This document shows positions 17,056-25,297 of a stretch of DNA of 42,776 bases, piece by piece. Position 1 is the first letter of the stretch. Each line of letters opens with the position of its first letter. The translations under genes and the position numbers were made by a program. Location: contig JAEWPC010000073.1 in NCBI GenBank assembly GCA_023460795.1, forward strand, positions 1 to 42,776. Reading direction: 5' to 3'. The notes below the pieces were generated by a model. It saw only the letters and a program-made list of their open reading frames with translations. It made no database searches and had not been told where the DNA came from. The stretch is from Bacillota bacterium (GTDB lineage Bacteria > Bacillota > Bacilli > Paenibacillales > Paenibacillaceae).

Positions 17056-18084
17056 TTATCCTTTCGCAAAATGATTGTAGCCGCGTTTAAGCAGCGGTTT
17101 GCGTTTCCCGTTCGCCAACTCCATCTCGACGCCTGGAGCCCCTTCCTCCACCGAACCGATCACGAAAAAAGGAACCTGTTCCTCGCGGAACTTCCGTCTT
17201 AACGCGTCCTCGTGCTCGCGCCCCGCCGTCCCGAGCAGCACGTAATCCTCGCCTCCGTATAGCATCCATTCCAGCGTTGGAATTCCGCATAATCCCGCGT
17301 ATCCGGCAAGCTCGCCGGAAATCGGCAGCTCCGTCTCCCGAAGCACGAGTCTCGCGCCCGACGCCTCGGCGATCTCCCACGCTTCGCTGGCCAGCCCGTC
17401 GCTTACGTCATTGAGCGACGCGGCGAAGCCCTGCAGCAGCCGTCCAGCCTTCACCGATGGCTGCGGCCTGCGGTGCGCATCGATCAATCGCTTCGGGGGC
17501 ACGGGCACGCGCGCGGAATCTTTCGCCGCGTCTCCTTGCCCAAGCATTCCGTGCAACCCGCCTGCCGACAAGCCGGTCGTCCCGGTCAAGAACACGAACT
17601 GCCCCGGCCGCGCCCCGCTTCGACGGATCGCCGAGCCGGACTCCACGCAGCCGATCAACGTAACGGCAACGACGAGGTGCTCGGGCGAGGATGTCGTATC
17701 CCCGCCGACGACGGCGATTCCGTACTGCTTCGCGCACGCGTACAGCCCTTCGTACAGTCGTTCCATGCGTCCCGCTTCCCAAGCCGGAGGCACGCTGACG
17801 GATACGAGCGCATGCTTAGGCACGCCGCCCATCGCCGCGATATCGCTGACGTTGGCGGCTAACGCTTTGTATCCGATATCCGAGTCTTCCATCGTCTCCG
17901 GCTTGAAATGAATCTCTTCCACCATCGTATCGACGGCGAATAGCCAATCCATGCCGGGATCGGCGGCTACGACGGCCGCATCGTCTCCAATGCCGACCGT
18001 AACGCCTGCCGAAGCGAGGAAAGGCTCGGTCTGGCGCCCTTCCGTCCAGACGCGGATAAGCCCGAACTCGTCAAGTGACGGCAC
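17056..18084 (-). CDS. thiL: Thiamine-monophosphate kinase ThiL
   Basis: ThiL phosphorylates thiamine monophosphate to the active cofactor thiamine diphosphate. The 342-residue protein has the family features GIGDDAAVV near the N-terminus, LFAVDTMVEEIHF, ALAANVSDIAAMGG and VGGDTTSSPEHLVVAVT, with LNDVSDGLASEAWEIAEASG in the second half. The start is a GTG at 18084 with AAGGGGA seven bases upstream. It is the first gene of the t6A operon, in the same order as in B. subtilis. Confidence 0.97.
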   Translation of the reverse strand: MPSLDEFGLIRVWTEGRQTEPFLASAGVTVGIGDDAAVVAADPGMDWLFAVDTMVEEIHFKPETMEDSDIGYKALAANVSDIAAMGGVPKHALVSVSVPPAWEAGRMERLYEGLYACAKQYGIAVVGGDTTSSPEHLVVAVTLIGCVESGSAIRRSGARPGQFVFLTGTTGLSAGGLHGMLGQGDAAKDSARVPVPPKRLIDAHRRPQPSVKAGRLLQGFAASLNDVSDGLASEAWEIAEASGARLVLRETELPISGELAGYAGLCGIPTLEWMLYGGEDYVLLGTAGREHEDALRRKFREEQVPFFVIGSVEEGAPGVEMELANGKRKPLLKRGYNHFAKG

Positions 18085-18156
18085 GGCGGAATCCCCTTTG
18101 CCACGTGATTTTGTCCTTAATTATAAAGGGGCGGGATAGAACATGCAAAAACCCGC

Positions 18157-18588
18157 TCATTCCGGCTGCGCCGCCCACGACGCGGGCTTGCGCATCATCT
18201 TATCGCGTTCTCTCGCGAATCCGAATCGCTCGTACAACCCGAAGGCGTCGTCCGTCGCCAATATCCCCGTTAATTCTTGAAGCTCCTCCAAGCCGACGAT
18301 GGCCGCGACCAGCGCTTTTCCGATCCCCTCGCCGCGGTGATTCTTGTCGATAAACACGTCGCACAAGTAATAACAGGTGGCATAATCGGTCACGACGCGC
18401 GCGAAACCGACCTGCTTGCTGTCGGAGTCGTAGACGCCGAAGCAGTGCGAGTTCAAGGTCGCTTTCAGGGTACGCTCGAACGGCCTTGTTTTCCCCCAAT
18501 AGCTCTGTTCCATGAAGCCGCGTATGACATCTAAGTCCAGTAGGTTACGATCATCGCTGATCGTATATGCTCCGAAAACCCGTTTCAT
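18157..18588 (-). CDS. GNAT family N-acetyltransferase
   Basis: The 143-residue protein is a single GNAT domain with FIDKNHRGEGIGKALVAAI as the acetyl-CoA-binding segment (about residues 80-98) and DDAFGLYERFGFARERDKMMRK at the end. The sequence resembles the widespread small acetyltransferases of unknown substrate. It is transcribed in the same direction as thiL but 72 nt upstream of it, and may be a separate unit. The target molecule cannot be told. Confidence 0.88.
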   Translation of the reverse strand: MKRVFGAYTISDDRNLLDLDVIRGFMEQSYWGKTRPFERTLKATLNSHCFGVYDSDSKQVGFARVVTDYATCYYLCDVFIDKNHRGEGIGKALVAAIVGLEELQELTGILATDDAFGLYERFGFARERDKMMRKPASWAAQPE

Positions 18589-18799
18589 GCGCGAACCCTC
18601 CGACTCTATTGTTCCTCCATCATAACGAACCTGCTCTGAAAGATTAAGAATTATTTATAAACCGCGAAACCCGATGACTCCGTACGCTTTCGTGTCGCCG
18701 AATCTAGCGTTGGAAATGATTATGGGGTGCCTCCTCTAGCGAATAGCTGATAGACTGTGGTCATTCCAAGCCTATGGCAACGACGAGGAGGAAACATTC

Positions 18800-19483
18800 A
18801 TGAATAAGCAACCGAACAAAGGTTTGAAGAGAACGCTGGTGCTGGGCGCGATGGCATTAACGCTTTCCTTGCCGATTGGAGCCGGGGCGTTCGCGGCGAC
18901 TTCGAATACCGCTCCTGTTACGCAGAGAGTAACCATCCATTACGGCTTCGACCTGAACGCGTTCCTTAAACAATATATGCAAGGCTACTATTACAACAAG
19001 CCAACAACTACGACGACGAAACCGGCAACGACTACGGTCACGAAACCGACAACGACTACGAAGCCGACTACGACGACCGCAACGAAGCCGGCTACGACTA
19101 CGTCGGTCGCAACTTCCGAATACGCGACGCAAGTCGTCACGCTCGTGAACCAAGAGCGCGCGAAAGCCGGACTTCCGGCGCTTAAGGTAACCAACTCGAC
19201 GCTGAAGCTCGTCGCTCTCGACAAAGCGAAAGATATGTATAACAACAACTATTTCGACCACACGTCACCGACGTACGGCTCTCCGTTCGATATGATGAAG
19301 AAGTACGGCATCACGTACCGCGCGGCCGGCGAGAACATCGCCAAAGGCCAACGCTCGCCTCAAGAGGTCATGAACGCCTGGATGAACAGCGCTGGCCACC
19401 GCGCGAACATCCTTAACGCCAGCTTCACGACGATCGGCGTCGCATACTACAACGGCGTATGGGTGCAAGAGTTTATCGGCTAA
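18800..19483 (+). CDS. Secreted CAP/SCP-domain protein (YkwD-like)
   Basis: The 227-residue protein has a signal peptide (basic start, hydrophobic stretch about residues 14-31, likely cleavage after AFA). A short N-terminal segment and a low-complexity Thr/Lys/Pro spacer follow (about 69-110, units like TTTKPATTTVTKP). The C-terminal CAP domain (about 115-227) includes NQERAKAGLPALK, YFDHTSPTYGSPFDMMKKYG, GENIAKGQRSPQEVMNAWMNSAGHRANIL and VWVQEFIG. CAP proteins of this type are made in many spore formers, for example SafA/YkwD relatives. The exact role is unknown. The start has GAGGAGG upstream and a terminator follows. Confidence 0.92.
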   Translation: MNKQPNKGLKRTLVLGAMALTLSLPIGAGAFAATSNTAPVTQRVTIHYGFDLNAFLKQYMQGYYYNKPTTTTTKPATTTVTKPTTTTKPTTTTATKPATTTSVATSEYATQVVTLVNQERAKAGLPALKVTNSTLKLVALDKAKDMYNNNYFDHTSPTYGSPFDMMKKYGITYRAAGENIAKGQRSPQEVMNAWMNSAGHRANILNASFTTIGVAYYNGVWVQEFIG

Positions 19484-19497
19484 TTAGCTTAAGATCG

Positions 19498-19530
19498 AAA
19501 AGCTGTCGCGGGATGCGGCAGCTTTTTTTT
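19498..19530 (+). terminator. Intrinsic terminator of the CAP-domain gene
   Basis: The stem AAAGCTGTCGC / GCGGCAGCTTT, with one wobble pair, is followed by a run of eight T. It lies 14 nt after the stop codon. Confidence 0.9.
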
Positions 19531-19554
19531 GGCGTTATCGCCAAGTAAGAGTGA

Positions 19555-19672
19555 ATACTGCTGAAAATAAGGTTTTGACGGTAATTTGGAGTAAATAGAT
19601 GCATTTAGCGCAGGCAGGTCCCCCCTCACGCGTATCTGAAGTCGGTTAACTGTATTCCATACAGCTAACCTC
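19555..19672. repeat. Intergenic repeat, copy B
   Basis: This stretch between two convergent genes holds GATGCATTTAGCGCAGGCAGG followed by the palindrome GGTTAACTGTATTCCATACA (19643-19670, right arm GCTAACC). The order and spacing resemble, in reverse orientation, the intergenic sequence at 116-250. No open frame is convincing. It probably belongs to a dispersed non-coding repeat family. Confidence 0.4.
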
Positions 19673-19718
19673 CAACTCCTCCGCCTCCGTCTCCGCCCGC
19701 ATCCTAAGAACGCAAATA

Positions 19719-19746
19719 CAGCGGGCATCCCGAAGGATACCCGCTG
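19719..19746 (-). terminator. Intrinsic terminator of the mini-flavoprotein gene
   Basis: On the minus strand CAGCGGGTATCC pairs with GGATGCCCGCTG (one G-U pair) around a short loop, then TATTTGCG. It lies 14 nt after the stop codon at 19761. Confidence 0.7.
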
Positions 19747-19760
19747 CATTCCCGCTTAAC

Positions 19761-20327
19761 CTATGCCTTCAACACATCGTGGTCCACGTAACGCTCGCCG
19801 TTCAGCTCGCTGATGACGTTGAACGCGACTTTCCCGCCGTCTCCGGCCGTAATGATCGTGTGCATGCTGACCCCCGCGGCGGTACCCGCCACCCAGACGT
19901 TGTCCATGCTCGTCTTCCCTTCTGGCGTGCACTCGAGGATCGTCTTGATCCGCGGCTCCGTGCCCGGCTTCGTGCGAATGCCGCTCGCTTCCGCGACGTC
20001 GACGAACAGCCCGGTCGCGATAATGACGTGCTTCGCTTCGTATATATCGCCGCCTTCGGTCTCGACCTTCACGACGCCGCCGTCTGAGCTCACCTTGGTC
20101 GCTTTCGCGGTAACGAACTGCGCCCCGTGTTTAATCGCTTGGTTCTTGCCGATCTCGACCAGATCCGGTCCGGAAAGTTCCGGCGCGCCGTAGTGATTCG
20201 CGATCCATGCGCGTTTCGTTACGCTCATATCGTTATCGATGACAAGCGTGGATTTGCCTGCTTTGGCGGTGAATATCGCGGCGCTTGCGCCCGCCGGTCC
20301 TCCGCCGATAATGATAATATCCGGCAT
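19761..20327 (-). CDS. Small FAD/NAD(P)-binding oxidoreductase (thioredoxin-reductase-like)
   Basis: The 188-residue protein is a single FAD-binding Rossmann domain: IIIIGGGPAGASAAIFTAKAG at the N-terminus (residues 4-24), HVIIATGLF in the middle and the C-terminal NVWVAGTAAGVSMHTIITAGDGGKVA that closes over FAD in thioredoxin reductases. The NADPH domain and the redox CxxC are missing, so it cannot be a normal thioredoxin reductase. Similar one-domain flavoproteins occur in Bacillales and their partners are unknown. The start has GAGGAGTGA upstream. It is a single-gene unit with a terminator. Confidence 0.85.
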   Translation of the reverse strand: MPDIIIIGGGPAGASAAIFTAKAGKSTLVIDNDMSVTKRAWIANHYGAPELSGPDLVEIGKNQAIKHGAQFVTAKATKVSSDGGVVKVETEGGDIYEAKHVIIATGLFVDVAEASGIRTKPGTEPRIKTILECTPEGKTSMDNVWVAGTAAGVSMHTIITAGDGGKVAFNVISELNGERYVDHDVLKA

Positions 20328-20434
20328 AGCTGGCTCACTCCTCGTAAAACGGATTAAAATACTGCTTAAATTTTAGCACAATTTAATACCGCTTACAAAA
20401 AGTAAGCCATCACCTACACGTTCGCCCTCACCGC

Positions 20435-20623
20435 TTAGTGCGTTGTCTCATGGAGCCGATCGACGTTCACGGTTTGCGTGTTTATCGGATTCCCGCCTAC
20501 TTGAACCGTAGCCACGCCGTTAGCGACGTCGACGTTCTCGATCCACACCGATTGCTCCCCGTCCAGTTGAACGGCGATCGTATCTTTCGATTCGTAAATT
20601 TCCCGCGCTCTATCGGCTTTCAT
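20435..20623 (-). CDS. sspH: H-type small acid-soluble spore protein
   Basis: The 62-residue protein fits the SspH family, minor spore-core proteins made in the forespore: MKADRAREIYESKDTIAV at the start, then VWIENVD, VATVQVG and a final TVNVDRLHE. It overlaps the preceding 57-residue gene by four bases (ATGA), so the two form a translationally coupled pair. The family's exact job in the spore is not established. Forespore transcription (sigma F or G) is expected from the family; I could not identify a clear promoter. Confidence 0.9.
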   Translation of the reverse strand: MKADRAREIYESKDTIAVQLDGEQSVWIENVDVANGVATVQVGGNPINTQTVNVDRLHETTH

Positions 20624-20793
20624 GGATTATCCCTCTCGATCCAATCGGTCGTCGATTCGGTAATCAGGCCGTTATCAATCGTCACGTTGCCGCCGCCGAG
20701 CCCTTCGTTGATCATCCGGTCGATATCCATATCGTACGTGTCTTTCCCCTCGTTGATCGAATCCCCTTGCGAATCCTTCGTCGGCATCGCCAT
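20620..20793 (-). CDS. Small unknown protein coupled to sspH
   Basis: An ATG at 20793 with GAAGGAG (20803-20809) opens a 57-residue frame. It begins MAMPTKDSQGDSINEGKD, contains DIDRMINEGLGGGNV near residues 24-37 and ends DWIERDNP. The stop overlaps the sspH start. The protein is acidic, has no membrane segment or Cys, and I do not recognise a family. The good ribosome binding site and coupling argue that it is real and probably made in the spore. Confidence 0.75.
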   Translation of the reverse strand: MAMPTKDSQGDSINEGKDTYDMDIDRMINEGLGGGNVTIDNGLITESTTDWIERDNP

Positions 20794-20910
20794 CGCGCTA
20801 CAACTCCTTCTGTGCTATCCATAGTCAGATCGATTCCAATATTCCCTGAGCGGTTGATTTCCATTCAAAACGGGCAACCTGTTACTAATACAATGGGAGG
20901 AGTTGTCGCC

Positions 20911-21873
20911 ATGCATACCGTCTGGAAAGGCGCGATCAGCTTCGGGCTGGTCCACGTCCCCGTCAAAATGTTCACCGCCACGGAGGACAAGGACGTACAC
21001 CTCAGAATGATTCATAAAGAATGCGGAACGCCGATCTCGAACGTGCGCACGTGCCAGCACTGCGAGAAGGAAGTCGTGTGGGAGGATATTACGAAAGGCT
21101 ACGAATACGAGAAAGGCAGCTTTGTCTTGTTCGACGACCAAGAGCTGGAGGCCATCAAGCCGGAGACGACCCGAACGATTCAAATTCTAGACTTCGTCGA
21201 TCTTACCGACATCGATCCGATTTACTTCCAGAAGCCCTACTACTTATCGCCCGACCAAGCCGGAGCCGGCGCGTACAGCTTGCTGCTCGAAGCGATGCGC
21301 CAATCGGGCAAGATAGGAATCGCCAAGGTGGCGATTCGTTCTAAGAGCAGTCTTGCCGCCATTCGGGCCGTGGACAACTGCATCTGCATGGAGACGATGC
21401 ATTATCCGGACGAGATTCGCACCCTCGCTCAAGTCCCGAACTTGCCGGCGGAACCCAAAGTGAACGATAAAGAGCTGACGATGGCGAAAATGTTGATCGA
21501 GCAGCTGTCCGCGCCGTTCGAGCCGGAGAAATATACGGACGATTACCGCGTTGGTCTTATGGACGCCATCCAGCGCAAAATCGCCGGCGAAGGCACCGAC
21601 ATCGTCACCGCGCCGGCCGCCGATCGGACGAACGTCATCGACCTTATGGCGGCGCTGCAAGCGAGCCTCGAAGCTTCGAAGCCGGGCAACGCAGCACCAG
21701 TTGCAGCCGCAACGACGACCGATGCTGCCGACGCCGCTGCAACGAAGACGTCGGCGAGCAATCGCTCCCGCGGAGGCGGCACTCGCGTCGCGAAAGCCGC
21801 CGGCGCCGAAGCCGCCACCGCGCCGAAACCGCGCGCTCCCCGCACGCGCAAGAAGGAACCCGTATCGCCGTAA
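20911..21873 (+). CDS. ku: Non-homologous end-joining protein Ku
   Basis: Bacterial Ku is a homodimer that rings DNA ends and recruits LigD. The 320-residue protein starts MHTVWKGAISFGLVHVPVKM and has the family sequences RMIHKECGTPISNVRTC, YEYEKGSFVLFDDQELEAI and YFQKPYYLSPD. The core ends near residue 255. A low-complexity Ala/Thr/Lys/Arg tail follows (about 260-320), the DNA-binding extension seen in many Ku proteins. The ATG at 20911 has GGGAGGAG upstream; the frame is open 48 codons further but without homology. The stop overlaps the ligase start. It is divergent from the spore-protein pair, which fits the known spore role of Ku-LigD in B. subtilis. Confidence 0.97.
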   Translation: MHTVWKGAISFGLVHVPVKMFTATEDKDVHLRMIHKECGTPISNVRTCQHCEKEVVWEDITKGYEYEKGSFVLFDDQELEAIKPETTRTIQILDFVDLTDIDPIYFQKPYYLSPDQAGAGAYSLLLEAMRQSGKIGIAKVAIRSKSSLAAIRAVDNCICMETMHYPDEIRTLAQVPNLPAEPKVNDKELTMAKMLIEQLSAPFEPEKYTDDYRVGLMDAIQRKIAGEGTDIVTAPAADRTNVIDLMAALQASLEASKPGNAAPVAAATTTDAADAAATKTSASNRSRGGGTRVAKAAGAEAATAPKPRAPRTRKKEPVSP

Positions 21874-22805
21874 TGCAGCTGAAGCCTCTCCTGCCCTTCG
21901 AGCCGATCGCCGGCGAGCGGTTGCCCGAGGGCGATCGCTGGATCGCGCAGCTAAAGTGGGACGGCGTGCGCATGCTCACTTATTACGACGGGTCGCAGAC
22001 GCGGCTCGTCAACCGCAAGCTTCACGAGCGCACGGCCCGTTATCCCGAGCTGGCTGAAGCGGCCGTCTATTGCTCGGCCGACTCCGTCATCCTAGACGGC
22101 GAGATCGTCGCCTTCGCGGAAGGCAAGCCTTCGTTCCAGCAAGTGATGCGAAGGGACGGCACGAGCAGCGGAAGGCTCGCCGGTCTCCCCGCGGTAACGT
22201 ATATGGTGTTCGATATTCTGTACGCAAATGGCCGCTCGGTCGTGGGCGAGCCGCTAGCGGAACGGCAACGGCTCCTTACGCGCTACGTTCAGCCGAACGA
22301 CAACGTGCAGCTCGTGACGAACTTCCCCGACATCTCGGGATTGCTCACGGTCACCCGCGAGCATCGGCTCGAAGGCATCATCGCCAAAGACTTGGACAGC
22401 GGCTACGCGATCGGAGGCAAGGATAAGCGTTGGCAGAAGTTCAAGCATTTCCGAGACCTCATTGCGGTAGTCGGGGGCGTAACTTTCCGCGGGGCGATCG
22501 TGAATTCGTTGCTGCTCGGCTTGTACGACGATGCCGGGAGACTAACGTACATCGGCAATGCGGGAACGGGCAAGTGGACGCAGCAGCATTGGAGAGAGAT
22601 GACGGAGCGGATGAAGGCGGAAGTGAGCGAGCAATGTCCGTTCGCGGTCGCGCCGGCGCGCAGCAAGGAGATTCTGTGGGTAAAGCCGCGGACGACGGTA
22701 AAGGTGGAATACTTGGAATGGACGTCGCACCAGACGTTGCGCCATCCGGTCATCCAGGCGCTGACCGAGACGGAGCCGGCGTCTTGTACGTTCGGACAAG
22801 CCTAA
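21873..22805 (+). CDS. ligD: ATP-dependent DNA ligase (LigD ligase domain, separate gene)
   Basis: The 310-residue protein is the ligase half of the NHEJ enzyme LigD. The nucleotidyl-lysine motif KWDGVRM is at residues 28-34, ILDGEIVAF follows near residue 71, then LEGIIAKDLDSGY and WQKFKHFRDLIAVVGG, and an OB domain with VWKPR-like LWVKPRTTVKVEYLEWT at the end. The ATG overlaps the ku stop (TAATG), so translation is coupled. In B. subtilis LigD is one protein with a ligase and a polymerase domain. Here the polymerase is a separate gene 24 nt downstream in the same reading frame. Confidence 0.95.
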   Translation: MQLKPLLPFEPIAGERLPEGDRWIAQLKWDGVRMLTYYDGSQTRLVNRKLHERTARYPELAEAAVYCSADSVILDGEIVAFAEGKPSFQQVMRRDGTSSGRLAGLPAVTYMVFDILYANGRSVVGEPLAERQRLLTRYVQPNDNVQLVTNFPDISGLLTVTREHRLEGIIAKDLDSGYAIGGKDKRWQKFKHFRDLIAVVGGVTFRGAIVNSLLLGLYDDAGRLTYIGNAGTGKWTQQHWREMTERMKAEVSEQCPFAVAPARSKEILWVKPRTTVKVEYLEWTSHQTLRHPVIQALTETEPASCTFGQA

Positions 22806-22829
22806 GGGTCGAAGGGGGTACGGTATCAC

Positions 22830-23720
22830 ATGGCGACAGCGCAAAGGACGAAGATTAAGCTGGGGGATTTCGAGCTTTCGTTGTCTCATCCGGACAAGCT
22901 GATTTGGCCGGAAGCCGGGCTCACGAAGCTCGGATACGTGGAGCGGCTGGCCAGTCTCGGTCCCTTCCTCCTGCCTTACACGAAGAACCGTTACTTAACG
23001 ACGATCCGTTATCCCGAGGGCATCTACGGAACTTCCTTTTATCAGAAAAACTGCCCGGAGCCGACTCCGGAGTTCGTGCGAACCGCGAGAGACGGCAACA
23101 TCCGCTATGTCGTGCTCGATTCGATTCCGGCCTTGCTGTGGATGGGTAGCTTATACAGCCTGGAGTTCCACGTGTCGTCGGACGAGATCGACACCCCGCT
23201 CCCGAACGCTTGGATGCTGGATATCGATCCGTCCCTCGACGTCGAGCCGCGCCTAATGGAAGCGACCGCTTACGTCGGCGACCTGTTAACTTCTCTCGGC
23301 TTGTCCGCCGTTCCGAAGACGTCCGGGGCGACGGGCGTGCAGATTGTCATGCCGATCGAACGCGGGCCGACCTTCGACGACCTGCGGCGGTTCGGCAAGT
23401 TCGTATCCGAATATTTGGTCGCTAAGTATCCGAAGCTCTTCACCGTAGAGCGGATGAAGAAGGACCGCGGAGACCTCATCTATCTCGATTACATCCAGCA
23501 CTTCGCCGGCCGCACGCTGCCCGCCGCTTACTCCCCGCGCGCCCGCCCCGGAGCGACGGTATCGACTCCAATTTCATGGGACGAAGTCCGCCGAGACGCG
23601 AAGCCGACGGATTATCACCTGCTCAATATCGTGGACCGGCTTCACGCCCAAGGAGACATGCTGGCCGTCGCGCCTCGGCAGAATCTTGGACCGATCCTTG
23701 CCGGTCTGCCTAAGAAATAG
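22830..23720 (+). CDS. LigD-type primase-polymerase (separate gene)
   Basis: The 296-residue protein is the polymerase half of LigD, an archaeo-eukaryotic primase-fold enzyme that fills gaps and adds ribonucleotides at broken ends. It begins KLGDFELSLSHPDKLIWPEAGLTK and has the metal site MLDIDPS (near residue 130), the segment PKTSGATGVQIVMPI (near 162-176) and YLDYIQHFAGRTLPAAYSPR. A ribosome binding site (AAGGGGG) lies in the 24-nt gap after the ligase gene. It meets the convergent cardiolipin synthase gene with two bases between stops. Confidence 0.95.
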   Translation: MATAQRTKIKLGDFELSLSHPDKLIWPEAGLTKLGYVERLASLGPFLLPYTKNRYLTTIRYPEGIYGTSFYQKNCPEPTPEFVRTARDGNIRYVVLDSIPALLWMGSLYSLEFHVSSDEIDTPLPNAWMLDIDPSLDVEPRLMEATAYVGDLLTSLGLSAVPKTSGATGVQIVMPIERGPTFDDLRRFGKFVSEYLVAKYPKLFTVERMKKDRGDLIYLDYIQHFAGRTLPAAYSPRARPGATVSTPISWDEVRRDAKPTDYHLLNIVDRLHAQGDMLAVAPRQNLGPILAGLPKK

Positions 23721-23722
23721 GC

Positions 23723-25156
23723 TTACAACAATGGCGACAGAATGCGAGCCATCGCTTCTTTCGCCTTTTGCTTGCGCGGACGCTTCATGAACGTTCGCAG
23801 ATCGATCTCGGACGCCCCTTCCAGATCGAGCAGGAAATCTTGCTCCAGCCTCTTGATCGCATCCGGGCCGAACAGGTGCGCATTCGCTTCGAAGTTGCTG
23901 TAATAGCTGCGCAGGTCCATATTCGCCGAACCGACGACGCCGACCATCTCGTCAACGATCATCGTCTTGGCGTGAATGAAGCCTTTGCGGTATTGCCATA
24001 CGCGCACGCCGTGCTGCAGCATCGTCTCGACATAGGACAGAGTCGCCAGATGGACGAGCCAAGTATCCGGAACGTAAGGAACGATGATGCGCACGTCAAG
24101 TCCGTTCATCGCCGCGTCGCGCAGCGCCATCGCCACGGCCATGCTCGGAATGAAATACGGCGTCGTAATCCAGATGCGATGCCTTGCGGCCGTCATAATT
24201 GCGTAGACGGAATCGTGAATCGCTTCTCCATGCCGGCTCGGCCCCGAATGCACGATTTGAATCGGTTCCTCCGTCTCGCAATGATGCTCGGGCAGGAATC
24301 CGGGGTGATCGGGGTTCTCTCGGGTCGCGATCTCCCAATCTTTCAGGAAGATCTCCTGAAGCCGATAGACGGAATCTCCCTTCAGCCGCAGGTGCGTATC
24401 CCGCCAATACCCGAGACGCGGGTGCTTGCCGACATACTCCTCGCCGATGTTGATGCCTCCGATGAACCCGACCAGCCCGTCCACGACAAGGATTTTCCGA
24501 TGATTCCGGTAGTTCATTCGCCTCTTCAGAAAGGAAGGCCGCAACGGGAAGAAGCAAGCGCAGTGCACGCCGCCTTCCAGCAAAGTCCGTATGTAGCCGT
24601 CGTTAAGCTTAATACATCCGATGCCGTCGTACAGCAGGCGCACCGTGACGCCTTCGCAAGCTTTGGCCAGAAGCGCCTGCTGGAACAACCGGCCGATATC
24701 GTCGTCGCGAAGAATATAGGTGGCGAGATGGACATGGTGCTTGGCGTCCCGGATCGCCGCCAGCATCGCCTCGTACGTATCGTGTCCGTTGTTGTAGATA
24801 TCGACACGGTTACGGCCCGTGATCGGCAGCTGCCCGTTCTTCACGAGCGCTCGGAACAGACGCTGCCGGAACGTGAACACCGGATCGGGCAGCGCCGTCG
24901 GATACTTCAATACCTTGCTGCGCGAGAGCAGGAGCGCCCTCCTTCGCCAGTCGAGACCGCCTCTTTTCCTCGTCTTTCTTTTTCTCCGGTATTCGGTTGC
25001 AAGAAAGTAGTACAGGGTGAAGCCGACGAGCGGGAACAGGAACAGAATGAACAGCCATGCCGTAGCGTTCGAGGGCCTTCGGAACTCGAGCAATAGAATC
25101 GTGGCGGCTTGGAAAATGAAGATCAGTAGTGCGATAAGCAAACCCCAGACGATCAT
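23723..25156 (-). CDS. cls: Cardiolipin synthase
   Basis: The enzyme joins two phosphatidylglycerols into cardiolipin at the membrane. The 477-residue protein has two N-terminal membrane helices (about residues 2-20 and 30-50) and two phospholipase-D domains with the motifs HRKILVVDG (near 220) and HAKTMIVDE (near 397). It ends with the family's usual C-terminal helix. The frame is open 19 codons upstream, but the ATG at 25156 has GAGAGGA upstream and starts at the first helix. It is a single gene between the ku-ligD operon and rmlA. Confidence 0.96.
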   Translation of the reverse strand: MIVWGLLIALLIFIFQAATILLLEFRRPSNATAWLFILFLFPLVGFTLYYFLATEYRRKRKTRKRGGLDWRRRALLLSRSKVLKYPTALPDPVFTFRQRLFRALVKNGQLPITGRNRVDIYNNGHDTYEAMLAAIRDAKHHVHLATYILRDDDIGRLFQQALLAKACEGVTVRLLYDGIGCIKLNDGYIRTLLEGGVHCACFFPLRPSFLKRRMNYRNHRKILVVDGLVGFIGGINIGEEYVGKHPRLGYWRDTHLRLKGDSVYRLQEIFLKDWEIATRENPDHPGFLPEHHCETEEPIQIVHSGPSRHGEAIHDSVYAIMTAARHRIWITTPYFIPSMAVAMALRDAAMNGLDVRIIVPYVPDTWLVHLATLSYVETMLQHGVRVWQYRKGFIHAKTMIVDEMVGVVGSANMDLRSYYSNFEANAHLFGPDAIKRLEQDFLLDLEGASEIDLRTFMKRPRKQKAKEAMARILSPLL

Positions 25157-25240
25157 GCGGTTGTCCTCTCTAAGGTTGATAAGCGTTCGGCTTATTTTAT
25201 CATTTTTGCCCACTCCCCGAGTTTAGAATCGCCCCGCAAC

Positions 25241-25276
25241 AAAAAGAAGCAGGAGGAACGAGTCCCCCCTGCTTCT
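25241..25276 (-). terminator. Intrinsic terminator of rmlA
   Basis: On the minus strand AGAAGCAGGGGGG pairs with CCTCCTGCTTCT around a short loop and is followed by five T. It lies just after the rmlA stop at 25298. Confidence 0.88.
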
Positions 25277-25297
25277 TAGTTCGAGCCATTCGCCTAA

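Noticed and set aside
19000..19120. Short direct repeats suggesting a CRISPR or tandem-repeat array
   Set aside because: They are codon-level repeats for the Thr/Lys/Pro spacer of the CAP-domain protein, in frame, and lack unique spacers.
20810..20905. Sigma-G promoters between sspH's partner gene and ku
   Set aside because: Only partial matches to the -35 and -10 boxes were found on either strand, not enough to annotate.
23768..25096. 442-codon plus-strand open frame opposite cardiolipin synthase
   Set aside because: It is a shadow frame; the minus strand encodes both phospholipase-D motifs.
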